Source: Odontocerum albicorne
Lineage: Eukaryota > Arthropoda > Insecta > Trichoptera > Odontoceridae
Assembly: GCA_949825065.1 (NCBI GenBank)
Contig: OX463844.1
Location: forward strand, 3,377,387-3,441,386
Direction: 5' to 3'
DNA: 64,000 nt
The translations under genes and the position numbers were made by a program. Below, in pieces: positions 21,496 to 31,995 of this stretch; the first letter of the stretch is position 1, and every line of letters starts with the position of its first letter. The notes beneath the pieces were generated by a model, which was not told the DNA's origin, searched no databases, and saw only the letters and a program-made list of their open reading frames with translations.

Positions 21496-21870
21496 AATAA
21501 AGATTAAGCCTATATGACAACCATCTTGGAAAACTTTGCCATTGGAAGCTCTGGTTTAAGCTATCATATCAGTCTTCATCGAGTGTAACTATTATATATG
21601 CATAAAATAAACAAGTATACGTAACGAATGGACGTCATTCATCCACAGGGTGGAATACCAGTCTTGTTCGGAATCGAAGGACAACCGATGGTGATGACTC
21701 AACACATGCTTTAGGCATTCTGAGATGGCAGCCAGCCATGATCTTACGACTTCGACAGAAGTCTTGAGAAAACAGCCTTTGAAACCACAAAAAATACTTA
21801 GAGAGATTTACTCAAGATTACATAGTAAATTACTAAAGATTGATTAAAAATGTACTTGATTTGAAATTCA
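21496..21870. other. unassigned spacer
   Basis: Nothing recognised. Confidence 0.4.
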
Positions 21871-22016
21871 GTTGAGCCAGACAACGACTATATGTGCATA
21901 TGCAACGAGTAAGAACATTTAGTTGAGCCAGACAACGACAAAATGTGCATATGCAACGAGTAAGAACATTCAGTTGAGCCAGACAACGACTAAATGTGCA
22001 TTTGAAACGATTGGCC
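21871..22016. repeat. 51-bp minisatellite, ~2.9 units
   Basis: GTTGAGCCAGACAACGAC recurs at 21871, 21922 and 21973. The first two units also share ATGCAACGAGTAAGAACATT. Confidence 0.9.
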
Positions 22017-22224
22017 CAATCGGATGAAAGTAAATTATTCTAGAGTGCTGGAGAAATGAGAGAGAGAAAGAGTTTGGATTAATCCAATAATATTCCATGT
22101 TTATGATTAATCAAACTGGCGATTCGAATATATTAAAGATCGTGGCTAGGAAATAGTATTATCTTCAGCCCCATTAATCAAGTCTATGAATTAGAACCAC
22201 TGAAGTAGGCACCAAACTTACTGT

Positions 22225-22322
22225 TCGTCATCGGGACGTTGTTTTTTCGGGTACCATCGAGAATCGAATCCGGAATCTCCAGTTGGAAATCAAACGTCTT
22301 ACCAACTAGGTTACATAGGTCG
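22225..22322 (-). mobile_element. SINE-A head fragment
   Basis: Minus strand: GACCTATGTAACCTAGTTGG and TAAGACGTTTG (A-box side), then GGATTCGATTC (B box). The tail is lost. Confidence 0.6.
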
Positions 22323-22393
22323 TCAATATGTCACGTAGAAGCAGAGGAATAAAATGTAGAAACACTAAAATATCATAAAAAATTCAACGGGAT

Positions 22394-22616
22394 TATTATG
22401 ACGGATAATTAGTACACCATAAAGATCTTCTAATACATGGCGTAAGGGTTTATGACGGATAATTAGTACACCATAAAGATCTTCTGATACATGGCGTAAG
22501 GGTTTATGACGGATAATTAGTACACCATAAAGATCTTCTGATACATGGCGTAAGGGTTTATGACGGATAATTAGTACACCATAAAGATCTTCTGATACAA
22601 GGCGTAAGGGTTTATG
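22394..22616. repeat. 54-bp minisatellite, ~4.1 units
   Basis: TTATGACGGATAATTAGTAC starts near 22397, 22451, 22505 and 22559, an exact 54-bp period with only one or two substitutions between units. This suggests recent expansion. Confidence 0.93.
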
Positions 22617-23324
22617 TATAGGTATTGACTATAAGTCATTGTTTTCACTCGTCATTATGTGTTGGGGACAAAAAACTGAGTCTCTGGGTCAAGGTAAATC
22701 TAAGGAAAAAAAACAATTAGTAAACGACCTTTCGCGGGAACTTGAAAGAAACCGATGGCCTGAATATCAGACGGCTGAGAAAGTAAAAACTTCAGCAATT
22801 TCGGTGGGCTAAGAACCTAAAAACCTTCAAGAGACTCTTAAAGAAGTATTTTTTAAGATATGTTTAAAGCAATGTAATACGCCTTTTGAGAGTCTTAAGT
22901 CAATAAACTTCGTCATATATTTATTTTTTAAAGGCAAGTCACTCAAACTAGTATATAAAATAATTAATTGCATACAAAATATACCTAGTGATAGATAGAT
23001 GAATGAGATATATTAGGTGTTAACATAAATTGTGTCCGTTTTTTTTCAAATTTAAAAATGAGCACCAAAAGTATAACAAAATGGTAAAGGTTATACGTCA
23101 TACGAAAGAAAATGTTCTGCTCTACAAGATATTGTGTTTGCTTTTACGTTACATATATTATTTCATTTGATTACAAGCCTTCAAAATGGAATTTCAAGTA
23201 TACGAAAGTGAGCATTTTCGACACCTCTTTCTGTTCGCGTTCAATCGAGGGAATAAAGCTGCCAAATCTTCTCGCGAGGAATGGTCTACGTGCGACGTAG
23301 TCAGCTTTAAAAAACATTTGAAGT
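22617..23324. other. unassigned 0.7 kb
   Basis: AT-rich DNA with no recognised element. Confidence 0.4.
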
Positions 23325-23840
23325 AATTCCTAGGTAGGCTGTTGGGGTCGGCTCTTCTCGTTCTCAGGCTGTATATTATTCGGTTCTGGGTGTCGCTTTC
23401 ATCTAGGTCGTTTCTCTGCAGGATTTTGGAGCATTGAGTCATCCAGGAATTCTTTGGTCTTCTTCTGGACAGCTGTCGAGGAAAATCCACAGACATTGCC
23501 TGATTTACAGTATGGTCTGGTGGTCTTCGTCTTATGTGCCCATACCATCTCATCTGTCACTCTTTCCGCTTACAATTTATGTCAGTGACTCCTAGGCTAC
23601 CACGAATGCGTGAGCTCTTAATTTTATATTTCAGTGATACTCCTGCCGACCACCTAAGCATTCGCATTTCTGCTGTTTCAAGTTGCCTAGAGTAGGAGCT
23701 GTTCATAGTCCAGCATTCTGAGCCATACACAATTGCGGGTCTAACGATAGTCTGTTATACCTTTCTTTTCAGTTTTATAGGCATTTTTTGGTCACACAAG
23801 TCTCCTGTTACCGGTCTGAATTTCATTCCTTACACTCAAC
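23325..23840 (-). mobile_element. RTE LINE fragment (family a)
   Basis: The minus strand contains MPIKLKRKV, a stop, QTIVRPAIVYGSECWTM, MLRWSAGVSLKYKI, a TGA, MRWYGHIRRRPPDHTVNQAM, then SLRTRRADPNSL. It is colinear with 19771-20898 but starts further 3' and has at least two in-frame stops. The 3' GAA tail is missing. Confidence 0.88.
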
Positions 23841-23864
23841 TCACAATTGTTACATTTTTAATCC

Positions 23865-23975
23865 ATCAATAATAGTGGGTTCGAGTCCCGAGTTTAGAGC
23901 GTCCTCCTCTAGGAGAGGTTGTTGTCTGAACGGCGCGTTATAAATTGTCCTTTATTACTACTGTGAAGTAAAGAA
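23865..23975 (+). mobile_element. SINE 3' module with tRNA-like B box
   Basis: AGTGGGTTCGAGTCCCGAG followed by TTAGAGCGTCC, GGAGAGGTTGTTGTCTGAAC and GGCGCGTTATAAATTGTC. This is the terminal module of SINE-A in plus orientation, without head or middle. Confidence 0.6.
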
Positions 23976-24290
23976 GAAGATGGAAAATAAAATGTCCAAG
24001 GATGTATATCGAAAGGAGTTCACCCCTGCCTGTTTGTTTGTCACCAGCACGTCACAGGAGACAGAGTACGTCAATGTCGGCACATGAAAGGTGATGTGGA
24101 ACCTGGGAACACAATACTGTACGATTATAGCTGCTACTAAGCATTGTTGGTAGTCAGGCCCAGCTTAACGACTCCTGACTCAGCGCTCCTACACGCGTCT
24201 TGATATTTGATCCGAAATAGAGTTTCTCCAACTTTAGGAACGCTGCTCTTATTTGAGATTTAATGAATATTAAAAATTACAGAAGCACTC
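23976..24290. other. unassigned spacer
   Basis: Moderately GC-rich, with no ORF of note. Confidence 0.35.
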
Positions 24291-24294
24291 GCAA

Positions 24295-24881
24295 CCTTTC
24301 TCTTCCTGTGCTAAAAAAATCCCGTTCCGATGTTGTGTATTCAATACACATCAATACACATGTAAAAGTAAGCGATTTAAAATCGAAAAAATAAGAATAT
24401 TCATAGCCAATCGCAAAAGGGATATTAATTGAAATTTTATTGATAAAAATATGAAAAAAATATAGGCCAACGTTCACACAACGGGCTAAGCGACCACTTC
24501 TACCGAAAGCCGCCGACCTACTGAGCGAGAAAAGCGAGCAAACTGAGATTATATTTTTTGCGTTCCCATATACCGAAGTAGAGTGAGAGTGAGGCGTCAA
24601 TAGCGTCGCTTCCTCACCCATACCAGTTTTAGAATGGATATACCTACGTCACACACTGGCACACGTTTTATTGTATTGGTGAATTTATTCCCGATTTCCA
24701 AAAAATATCTGTGATGTGGCCAATAAGTGCTAATTATTATTAATATTATTTTTATCATTCAATGCATAAATGTATTACGGAAGAATAACTAAAATCTGAA
24801 CCCAATTTATATTACATTTAGAGAGATATTTAAGTTTTTAGAAGCAATGTGTACTAGTTACACATCACAGGGATGGAAGGG
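24295..24881. mobile_element. piggyBac-like MITE PB-1, full length
   Basis: Left end CCTTTCTCTTCCTGTG, right end CACAGGGATGGAAGGG. The right flank is TTAA (24882-24885); the left flank has decayed to GCAA. Very similar to the 7441 copy (GCGTCGCTTCCTCACCCAT, TTACACATCACAGG). Confidence 0.8.
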
Positions 24882-26112
24882 TTAATTAAGTAATTCCCTA
24901 AAAATGATAATTCATTTTAAGACAATTACTGAATCATTTCAATCCGTTACACTTTAACTATACTTTTTGATTGTTACTTATTTGTATTATTGGATAAAAG
25001 GTTTAAAAATATTAACACTCGTTTGTTCAATTTATTAGTATAATCCTCCATCAAATCCTCTATTATATTCTTAGACTTCATAGGCCTAGTGGTTATATTC
25101 TTGATTTCCCCTCGGGAGTTTTGGGTTCGATTTCAAATGGTACCTTAAAAAAGGAACCAATTTGGTAACAATACTCGCAGGCAGTGGTAGTGTTGTTAAC
25201 ACGTTCAATGGCAAACCGAGAGTTTTGTGCCTAGTTCTGTGGCTCTAAACCCAAATGTTCGTTTCATGCGGCTGAAGACAATACTGTTTCTCGATAACTG
25301 TCTTATATATGTTCGAAACACTAATTCTGTTATATTGAAAGACACCAAACAAAAGTTAAATAACTGCAACACAATATTCACACATAAGTTAAAATTGAAA
25401 CTGTTTCATCCACTTGAAAATATATATTTAAATTAACCAGTTTCAATTCATATGCGACCCATCTTCAGGGGTACTCCAAACTAACTAACTTGTAAGTTAA
25501 TTTAATTTTATTAAATTATTAAAGTCAATTTTTTAATTATTGTATATTATAATAAACATGAATTTTCGGCGTTAACGTTTAAACTCCATAAATATCAAAA
25601 TAAAATAGACCTAAAATTGGGGCACCGTATCAATTGCAAAATCAAATGAATGCTTAAATTATTTTAGAATTTTCACAATTAAAAAAATTCAGAATTTTCA
25701 GAAACATAAAAGTGAAACAGTTTAAGATTCACTGGTAAACAACGCGTTTACTGAGCGTGATACACGAAACGAAACAATGTTATATTTGTTTATGTCTGTC
25801 AGTCAGACAAATGTGTAAAAAGGTACTCCGCATCAAGCAATCCATCATGCTGACACCTCAATCGATCTATACCTTTTTACTCGACAGCTACAAGGGATTT
25901 TGTCAAGTGTGGAATATAAATATTTATCCAGTACACAAGTTAATTTAACAAACGAAACCAATTACATTTACCATCATACCGTATCCGGAATCAATTCTAC
26001 TGATCCATAAGACAAAATAGATTTCATTATTAACAAAAAATATTCGCGTCGTTTCGTTTACTTGGTTCTGGGTTTCCTAAACTCGCGTCTAGAGATATAT
26101 CATCCGTATATA
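24882..26112. other. unassigned, with weak element ends
   Basis: At 25070-25140 a tRNA-like GGCCTAGTGGTTA plus GGGTTCGATTTC may be another SINE head. At 25199-25212 TTAACACGTTCAATGGC matches the left terminus of the piggyBac-like MITE at 33145, but no right end is found. The rest is AT-rich and unassigned. Confidence 0.35.
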
Positions 26113-26294
26113 CAGTACCCGGCGGTAAGTAATGCACATCGTTTGTAGAGCGTCGTCTCTATCGCACGATGAGCTAACAGTCCGGTCCGGTAACAACTGA
26201 CGAATCGCGACGGAACCAACGTTCCCCCTATTTTTTTCATTGTGTGTGCGGCCCATTAACTTATATATGCAAGAAAAAAAGAGGGTAGTAAAAA

Positions 26295-26361
26295 AATTAA
26301 AACACCAATAAAATAACACGAATACCTTTGGTATTCGTGTTATTTTATTGGTGTTTTAATT
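26295..26361. repeat. perfect 32-bp hairpin, 3-nt loop
   Basis: The left arm 26295-26326 and right arm 26330-26361 are exact reverse complements around TTT. The core reads CACGAATACC / GGTATTCGTG. Confidence 0.95.
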
Positions 26362-26460
26362 ACAAGGGATAATTCATGAAGTATTTATTCGAAATACGTA
26401 ATATAATATGGTGTTTCCATGTTCCGCACACATCTCAAAGAAAGGAACCTGAGAACACAT

Positions 26461-26746
26461 CTTCTTCTTCTTCCTGGCACTGTCCCAACTTATTGCCTAA
26501 GTAGGCTGTTGGGGTCGGCTCTTCTCGTTCTCAGGCTGTATATTCTACGGTTCTGGGTGTCGCTTTCATCTAGGCCGTTTCTCAGCAGGATTTTGGAGCA
26601 TTGAGTCATCCAGGAGTTCTTTGGTCTTCCTCTGAACGGCTGTCGAGGAAGATCCACAGACATTGCCTGATTTACAGTATGGTCTGGTGGTCTCCGTCTT
26701 ATGTGCCCGTACCATCTCAGCTGTCGCTCTTCCCGCTTACTATTTA
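26461..26746 (-). mobile_element. RTE fragment inserted in palindromic element
   Basis: The 3' end in minus orientation finishes with (GAA)n (CTTCTTCTTCTTCC on plus). The coding part includes LRWYGH and the SLRTRRADPNSL-equivalent region. A 12-bp flank TGAGAACACATC (26450-26461) versus TGAGAACCCATC (26747-26758) is a target duplication with one change. It splits the inverted pair 26413-26449 / 26796-26832. Confidence 0.85.
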
Positions 26747-27074
26747 TGAGAACCCATCATAAAATATATAATTGCGCAAAACAAAATATGGTTATAAGTT
26801 CCTTTCTTTGAGATGTGTGCGGAAGATGGAAACATGTGTGCGTACAATTTTTAACAGATGTGCAGCCGCACACGCGCACACCTTAGAGGGAACGTTGGAC
26901 GGAACACGTGTATGAATGACATAGACTACGCTCTACAAACGATGTGTATTTCTTACCACCGGGTACTGTACCAGAGTTGTATCTCCAGAAATTTAAATGT
27001 TCACTTGATGATGGTTGACAATCATATTCGATTACGAGGGACAGGTCTATTATAATCATCTATCCTGTCGGTTA

Positions 27075-27500
27075 GCTCTTGTCTGAGCATCGTGACTCCT
27101 ATATGTTAATAGCCTCCGACGAAACCTTTCCATCCAACCCTAATCTGCGGCACGAAGTGCAATTGTTAAGGGTAGTCCAATTGCGTTTCTCACTTGATCA
27201 GTCCAATGTATTGGGGTTCGTCCTCTTGTGGGTCGTCTTTCCTCACCTCCAGTAACCACAAACCTCTCCAAACTGTATCTTTGACCACGAGTAATGTTCG
27301 CAAATAATAATTGGATTGTAGGAGAAGAACTATGAATCACCAATAATCTGTCGGTGGTTCTCAGTTCTTCGAGAATAGATGCGTTATTTCGCCTTGCTGT
27401 CGAAGGTATATAGTCGACAATCTATCGGTGATTCTCAGTTCTTCGAGAATGGAGACGATACTTTGCCTTGCTGTCCGTAGAATTTCATCGTGGTAGTTAC
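27075..27500 (-). mobile_element. LINE fragment (family d) with internal tandem duplication
   Basis: The minus frame includes ERFVVTGGEERRPTRGRTPI, HWTDQVRNAIGLPLT and FRRRLL. It matches the C-terminal tail of 20990-21495. GACAATCTATCGGTGATTCT and AGTTCTTCGAGAATGGAGAC near 27418-27457 duplicate 27342-27380, a local duplication of about 77 bp. Confidence 0.75.
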
Positions 27501-27899
27501 CTTGGGAATATATTGCAATTGTTTCCGCTGGTCTTCTACACCGCAGTAGTATGTTTTCTCAAATTCATTTTCTCAAGTGTTCACTATGTTGCCTATCTAC
27601 ACATAAATTAGGAGAATCTACACGGAAGTCCGGCCGACTCTTCTTACCCCACGATCTCCCGTCAGATCATCGCCCCACATATCCAAGGGGGCTGGTTACC
27701 TCAATCTCGATACGGTACGACTATATATGGTTTACCTCGTACAGTTAGTAGTGGAGTTTATCATGAAGGGCCTATCATACCCATAGAGCAAATCATAAGT
27801 TGCGCATCACAATCCTTAAGCCCCAATGTTGACTATGACTCTAATAAAAGTACACATATTGCTAACCATATGATATACTTAATTACGGAGCGTTACTAC
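27501..27899. other. unassigned spacer
   Basis: Less AT-rich, open for 65 codons on plus near 27551-27748, no motif recognised. Confidence 0.3.
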
Positions 27900-28340
27900 T
27901 TAAATCTCCCAATATCCTTGAATTGAAGGATCTACAACCAGTGTATTGTCCAAGTACTTACGTATAACAAATTCGTTTAGGTATCTTTTAGTATATCCCA
28001 ACATGAGAGATGCATGTTGGGGTATACTAAAAGATACCGCAAACGAAACACCTGGATTCGCAATATAACAAAGGTTAAATACGTTATAAATGTGTGCAAA
28101 AGAATGAAGTGGCAATGGGCAGGACACGTAGCCAGAATGTCAGACTCCCGATGGATATCCGAAATAATTCAATGGTACCCGAGAGGCATAAAGAGGCCCA
28201 GAAGAAGACCGAAGGTATGGTGGATAGATGAAATCAGGAAGCATGGCAGTATCACATGGCATCAACAAGCAAAAAACCGAACTAATATGTTTGGAGTCAA
28301 CTAGGGAAGACCTTCATCCAGCAGTGGATAGGATTTTTTA
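27900..28340 (+). mobile_element. RTE LINE C-terminal fragment (family b) with inverted segment
   Basis: The plus frame reads MLGYTKRYRKRNTWIRN, then VINVCKRMKWQWAGHVARMS, WYPRGIKRPRRRPKVWW and a GRPSSSSG-like end. This is the endonuclease/reverse transcriptase tail common to insect RTE elements (KWQWAGHxAR ... RGRPxxRW). Upstream, 27900-27965 is colinear with the copy at 59691-60185, but then a 35-bp segment is present in reverse (see 27972-28047) instead of the expected coding sequence. Confidence 0.85.
27972..28047. repeat. inverted duplication inside RTE copy
   Basis: Left arm TTCGTTTAGGTATCTTTTAG continuing to CCCAACATG, and right arm CATGTTGGGGTATAC continuing to GCAAACGAA, are reverse complements (~34 bp, a few mismatches) around AGAGATG. 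It looks like a fold-back or template-switch scar. Confidence 0.85.
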
Positions 28341-28493
28341 GAAATAACATGCACTGAATGCCACATAGTTCATAATATAATATACTTAGCTAATAAGTTT
28401 AAAAAAAATGTAAAAATTTTAGTCCGAGTCGAATTTAGAATAGCATCTCCCGATTCTGATTCTCATTCCGACTTCATAAAAAAAACAACCAAC

Positions 28494-28610
28494 TCCTGAC
28501 TCCGACTCCTGACTCCGACTCCTGACTCCGACTCCTGACTCCGACTCCTGACTCCGACTCCTGACTCCGACTCCTGACTCCGACTCCTGACTCCGACTCC
28601 TGACTCCGAC
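28494..28610. repeat. 13-bp minisatellite, nine perfect units
   Basis: TCCTGACTCCGAC repeated nine times without change. Any ORF here is the 13-residue cyclic translation of the repeat. Confidence 0.97.
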
Positions 28611-28649
28611 TCTACAACCCGGGAAAATATTTTTCATTATTAACAAAAA

Positions 28650-29140
28650 TGATTAGCGCCACTTCGTCAACTTGATGATGAGTTTTTTTAATTCGCAGCA
28701 ACAGACTTTTCCATACATACAAAATCATCGCGCCTTACCCCTGACAGGGTATGCAAAGAGGAGAGATCAAAGGCAAAATTTCCGGCAACTTTAGTTTAAT
28801 TATTTTTGTTAACTTACCATATATGGCACCCATCAATACATCCAAGTGATTTGGATGTTTCGAAAAACGTAACCGGGATACTAAAATGTCTTTCGGCCTC
28901 ATTCGTCGAGCCTTTGGACTAGGAATTTCTTGAATGTGCACGTAACTCACGCTTTGTTATCGCACGAGTTGGTAATACAATCATGCATGTGAAGAAGCAA
29001 CAACATTGACATACGTCTAGTGCTTGTGAGTATGGTTACCAGAGTCGGGACGAGATATTCTGGAGCTCGGGGCACTCATTTGAAAACGCGCCCCCAAACA
29101 ATGTGACAATTTTTAATTACATTTTTTTACTTTTTTTAGA
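28650..29140. other. unassigned
   Basis: Minus frame at 28735-28950 is open for 71 codons with no recognised motif. Confidence 0.3.
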
Positions 29141-29275
29141 AGAATATATATGACTGAAGTCATAGGTATCCTTTAACCCCCAAATACTGGGGATATCTGT
29201 GTTATTAGAGGGGATTACCACAGCTGAGGGTTCGAACTGGCGACCTTCAGCCAGAGATATGTTAAAGAGGCGTGA
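29141..29275 (-). mobile_element. SINE-B fragment (tRNA-derived)
   Basis: Shares GACTGAAGTCATAGGTATCC and GGTTCGAACTGGCGACC (B box on minus) with the better preserved copy at 47911-48064. The head is damaged after the B box. Confidence 0.65.
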
Positions 29276-29560
29276 AGTGTCAACAAGAAAAATAAAATGT
29301 TTATTTAACCCTTATACGAGTATGATAACATTTTCCGATATACCTCGATCCCTAGACTTGTGACTTTGATTGTCGTTTCAGTCAAGTTTTCATTTAAAGC
29401 TTCGTCAGCATATTTCTGATCAGCTGGAAGAGTACATGTAATAAACTCGACAGGTTGTAGAGTATTTGACGAAAGTTTAATCCATTTATTTCTTTCCAGC
29501 CAACGTACAGGTTATTACAACATTTGTAAAGTATAAGATAACTTTGAATTCTACTCGTCT
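29276..29560. other. spacer with decayed SINE-A tail
   Basis: ATTTCTGATCAGCTGGAAGAG then AATAAACTCGACAGG near 29410-29450 resembles the SINE-A middle segment. TACGAGTA at 29325-29332. Confidence 0.4.
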
Positions 29561-29815
29561 CCCCCTACTGTACTGCATTAATCGGGTTTGATTTCTTGAA
29601 CCGCCAATGTGTTCCGTTAATTACGAAACTTTGATGAAGACGGAATGTGCCATACCGCACCGCACCGCTGCACCACATGGAGTTGCAGCTAATAAACCGC
29701 TTACCAAGCAGCCAGCCAATAATGGGAGACGACTGCTGACTGCGCGGGATTGCACGCTGACATGCCACATGCATTCGCTAATTAATACATATTTGTCTAG
29801 CTTCATTTAGAAAAG
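29561..29815. other. GC-balanced unique island with clustered TAAT cores
   Basis: A 250-bp stretch unlike its neighbours in composition with no partner in the window. It contains GCATTAATCG, CCGTTAATTACG, GCTAATAAACC and CGCTAATTAATAC. It is open in three frames for 60-69 codons, none with known motifs. It could be a conserved non-coding element or an exon; neither is shown. Confidence 0.3.
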
Positions 29816-30036
29816 AAATTAATTTATATCGATCGAATACGAAAATGTGCAACATAAACTACATCTGTCTGTTTGTATACTTGGTAAGTTTTCTGTGGGT
29901 TTCTTACCAAATTTGTTTTTCTGAATAATGCAGAAACTGATTTGTGTAATCTAATAGCCGCAGTCGACTATCTTCCTATCCTTACACTCAACTTACTCGT
30001 ATGTATATATTTACGAGTATTTTGTTAAATTTTAAA
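29816..30036. other. spacer with two footprint octamers
   Basis: TACTCGTA at 29994-30001 and TACGAGTA at 30012-30019. A TATCCTTACACTCAACTTA word is shared with about 52933. Confidence 0.45.
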
Positions 30037-30110
30037 TCTGTAAACATAAGTGGGTTCTAATCTGTAAATATAAGTGGGTTCTAATCTGTAAATATAAGTG
30101 GGTTCTAATC
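30037..30110. repeat. 24-bp repeat, three units
   Basis: TCTGTAAATATAAGTGGGTT (plus CTAA) at 30037, 30061 and 30085. The unit includes the B-box-like GTGGGTTC of the SINE module and appears to be a local expansion of it. Confidence 0.9.
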
Positions 30111-30200
30111 TTGAGCTAGAGCGCCCTTGAGGAGAGTTCGATCTCTATATGGCATTATATAGATAGTCATTTGAACATAATAATAATTATTATTAAATTA
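30111..30200 (+). mobile_element. SINE-A 3' module with (ATA/ATT)n tail
   Basis: AGAGCGCCCTTGAGGAGAG, then TCGATCTCTATATGGC and an AATAATAATTATTATT tail, the same ending as 41458-41737. Confidence 0.65.
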
Positions 30201-30925
30201 ATTAAACCCCGAGCTAAGTCGTTTGTCTATTTCAGCCCAATACAACAAAATATACTAGACATCAGCTTGTCTGCTGTTGTGAATAATAGATTTGCTATGT
30301 ATTATTTATTTATACCTTAGTTTCAAGTTCATTTTTAAACTCGTTGTTTCATAAATAAATATCCCCTCAATGAGATTTTTTACCAATTCATAACTTTTTT
30401 CAAATGGCAAACTGAACAATGCTTCGTACGAGTATGTATTAAAAGGAAGTTGTCTGTTTTCTTTCATAATACACTTTTATTTCAGACCTTTCAGGTTTTT
30501 AGACATTTATTTATACATCGTTTTTATCAACGCTACCAATCTTACAATTTGAAAATTTCATAAGAAGTGAGTTTTTGATTCATAACAAAGACAAATGTAT
30601 CAAAAAAAATAATTGTAAAGAACGTTACGTTAACACAATAAAATAATTCAAATAAAAAATATGCTAGTACACAAATAACATATAAAATGAAAAAAAAAAA
30701 ACAATGAATTCAACAATACACAGAGTTATCAATAAAATACGTGATCGTCTCAAGATAGGCAGCCCTCACCTCACCACACCAAGTGTCGTTCTAGAGGTTC
30801 ATACGGAAAGAAAAGTATTGTACCTTCTTCAATTTCTTGAAATCAACCGGAAAAATGTTATTTCTTTTTCTTTTTACCCCTCATCCGAATAGCATTCAGC
30901 GTACCACGAATCAAGTCTTCTTAAA
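30201..30925. other. unassigned 0.7 kb
   Basis: TACGAGTA at 30427-30434. A small plus ORF at 30704-30892 (after a long A run) has no recognisable feature. Confidence 0.35.
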
Positions 30926-31470
30926 TAAATAAATAAATAAATATAGGTTTATTGACAGCAACATAGTATGTACCAAATATATTTAAATAACACTTTTAAA
31001 ACACATAAATTGCAGATAATACATTAAATACAGAAGCTATCAAAAGGTCTGGGCTCATCTAATAACATCCCCTCGGCCAAGATACACCCCACCAATATAG
31101 GGCGAACCCAGCCACGGGAACACCAGATGTTTTTCAGCCCACACCCTTGAACACGTAGAACAAGAAGATAAAAAAAACACAGAAAATAAATAGATGACAA
31201 ACAAAAATACATTCAAGAGAAAAGACATTAAAAAGTCCGGGCTCATCCCATAAACATTCCCCCGGTCATTCTTCGGTGAAAGACACCGGGATCCCTTGGC
31301 ACAGCAGCGAACTGCTCCGCACTGTAGACACAGAGAGTTGATCCATCACGTTACATTCCCCATGTTTACGTGTTGTTCTCCCATTTCCAGTATGGAACCT
31401 GCTAGGAGATGTCCAGGACAATTCAACGCCAGAGGGGCAAGGATGGGTCTCAACGGGCGGTGTTAACAAT
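30926..31470 (-). mobile_element. LINE 3' end (family k)
   Basis: On the minus strand it ends with AATAAA and a (TTTA)n/(TATT)n tail (TAAATAAATAAATAAATATA on plus). The upstream 31266-31470 region aligns with 56565-56890 (shared GACACCGGG, CACAGAGAGTTGATCCATC). In the better preserved copy this encodes a Cys/His-rich C-terminus of a LINE polyprotein. A segment with GGGCTCATC..AATAACATCCCC is repeated about 188 bp apart (31046 and 31234). Confidence 0.55.
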
Positions 31471-31510
31471 TATAAGAACATTATAATCAATCGAAAAATA
31501 AAGTAGAGTT

Positions 31511-31995
31511 GAGTCCACGCGCGGTAAGGAAAGAATAGTGTAGAAGGGTGACCATGATTTTTTATTTATTATATATTCATATTATTTATTTATTATTAAT
31601 TTAAAAATACAGAAGTGATTTTTTTCGTTTAGAACAAATTTTCGTTTATCGATACAGAAAAAGAAAGTTTGAAAGAAACAAGAAGTTTAATTTATTTCTA
31701 ACAAACCTTATATTTTATTTACAAATACACAATGGAAAATTTTATTTGTAAACATTTAATATGACTTCTTTAGTTTGACCGGACAACGCCTTTCCTTTTC
31801 CTAGCTTTGTAATGTCACAAGAGTTTGAATTATTACTAGAAATCATGGTGACACTATTTTTTTGACACGATGACACACTAATACTAGAAACTGACCAATC
31901 AGCACACAGGAGTTGATTAACACAATCACACGCTCTGTGTACCTACGCTACATTACAATATAGTCACATATTCTTTCCTTACGCCGTGTGGACTC
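31511..31995. mobile_element. TIR element, superfamily unassigned
   Basis: Left end GAGTCCACGCGCGGTAAGGA and right end, reversed, GAGTCCACACGGCGTAAGGA continue AAGAATA, an inverted repeat of about 27 bp. 485 bp, AT-rich and non-coding inside. No clear target duplication. Confidence 0.65.

Larger units (their letters stand above)
26113..26968. mobile_element. long-TIR DNA transposon, non-autonomous, with nested insertions
   Basis: Outer inverted repeats start CAGTACCCGGCGGTAAG on the left and, reversed, CAGTACCCGGTGGTAAG on the right, running on through CACATCGTTTGTAGAGCG. A second inverted block follows: CCAACGTTCCCCCTA on the left, CCAACGTTCCCTCTA reversed on the right. The arms total about 110-145 bp. 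Flanks are TA (26111-26112, 26969-26970). Inside lie a 32-bp perfect hairpin, a further inverted pair at 26413-26449 / 26796-26832, and an RTE fragment. No transposase. TA target and CAGT ends suggest Tc1/mariner type; this is inference. Confidence 0.8.

Noticed and set aside
21062..21496. 144-codon plus ORF
   Set aside because: Antisense of LINE family d, whose minus strand carries MYGAETWTL.
28419..28646. 75-codon ORF rich in SQESESGVGVRSR
   Set aside because: Translation of nine 13-bp repeats (13-residue period).
29994..30019. Paired TACTCGTA/TACGAGTA as a single inverted-repeat element
   Set aside because: Only 10 bp apart with no other symmetry; better explained as two separate short insertions.
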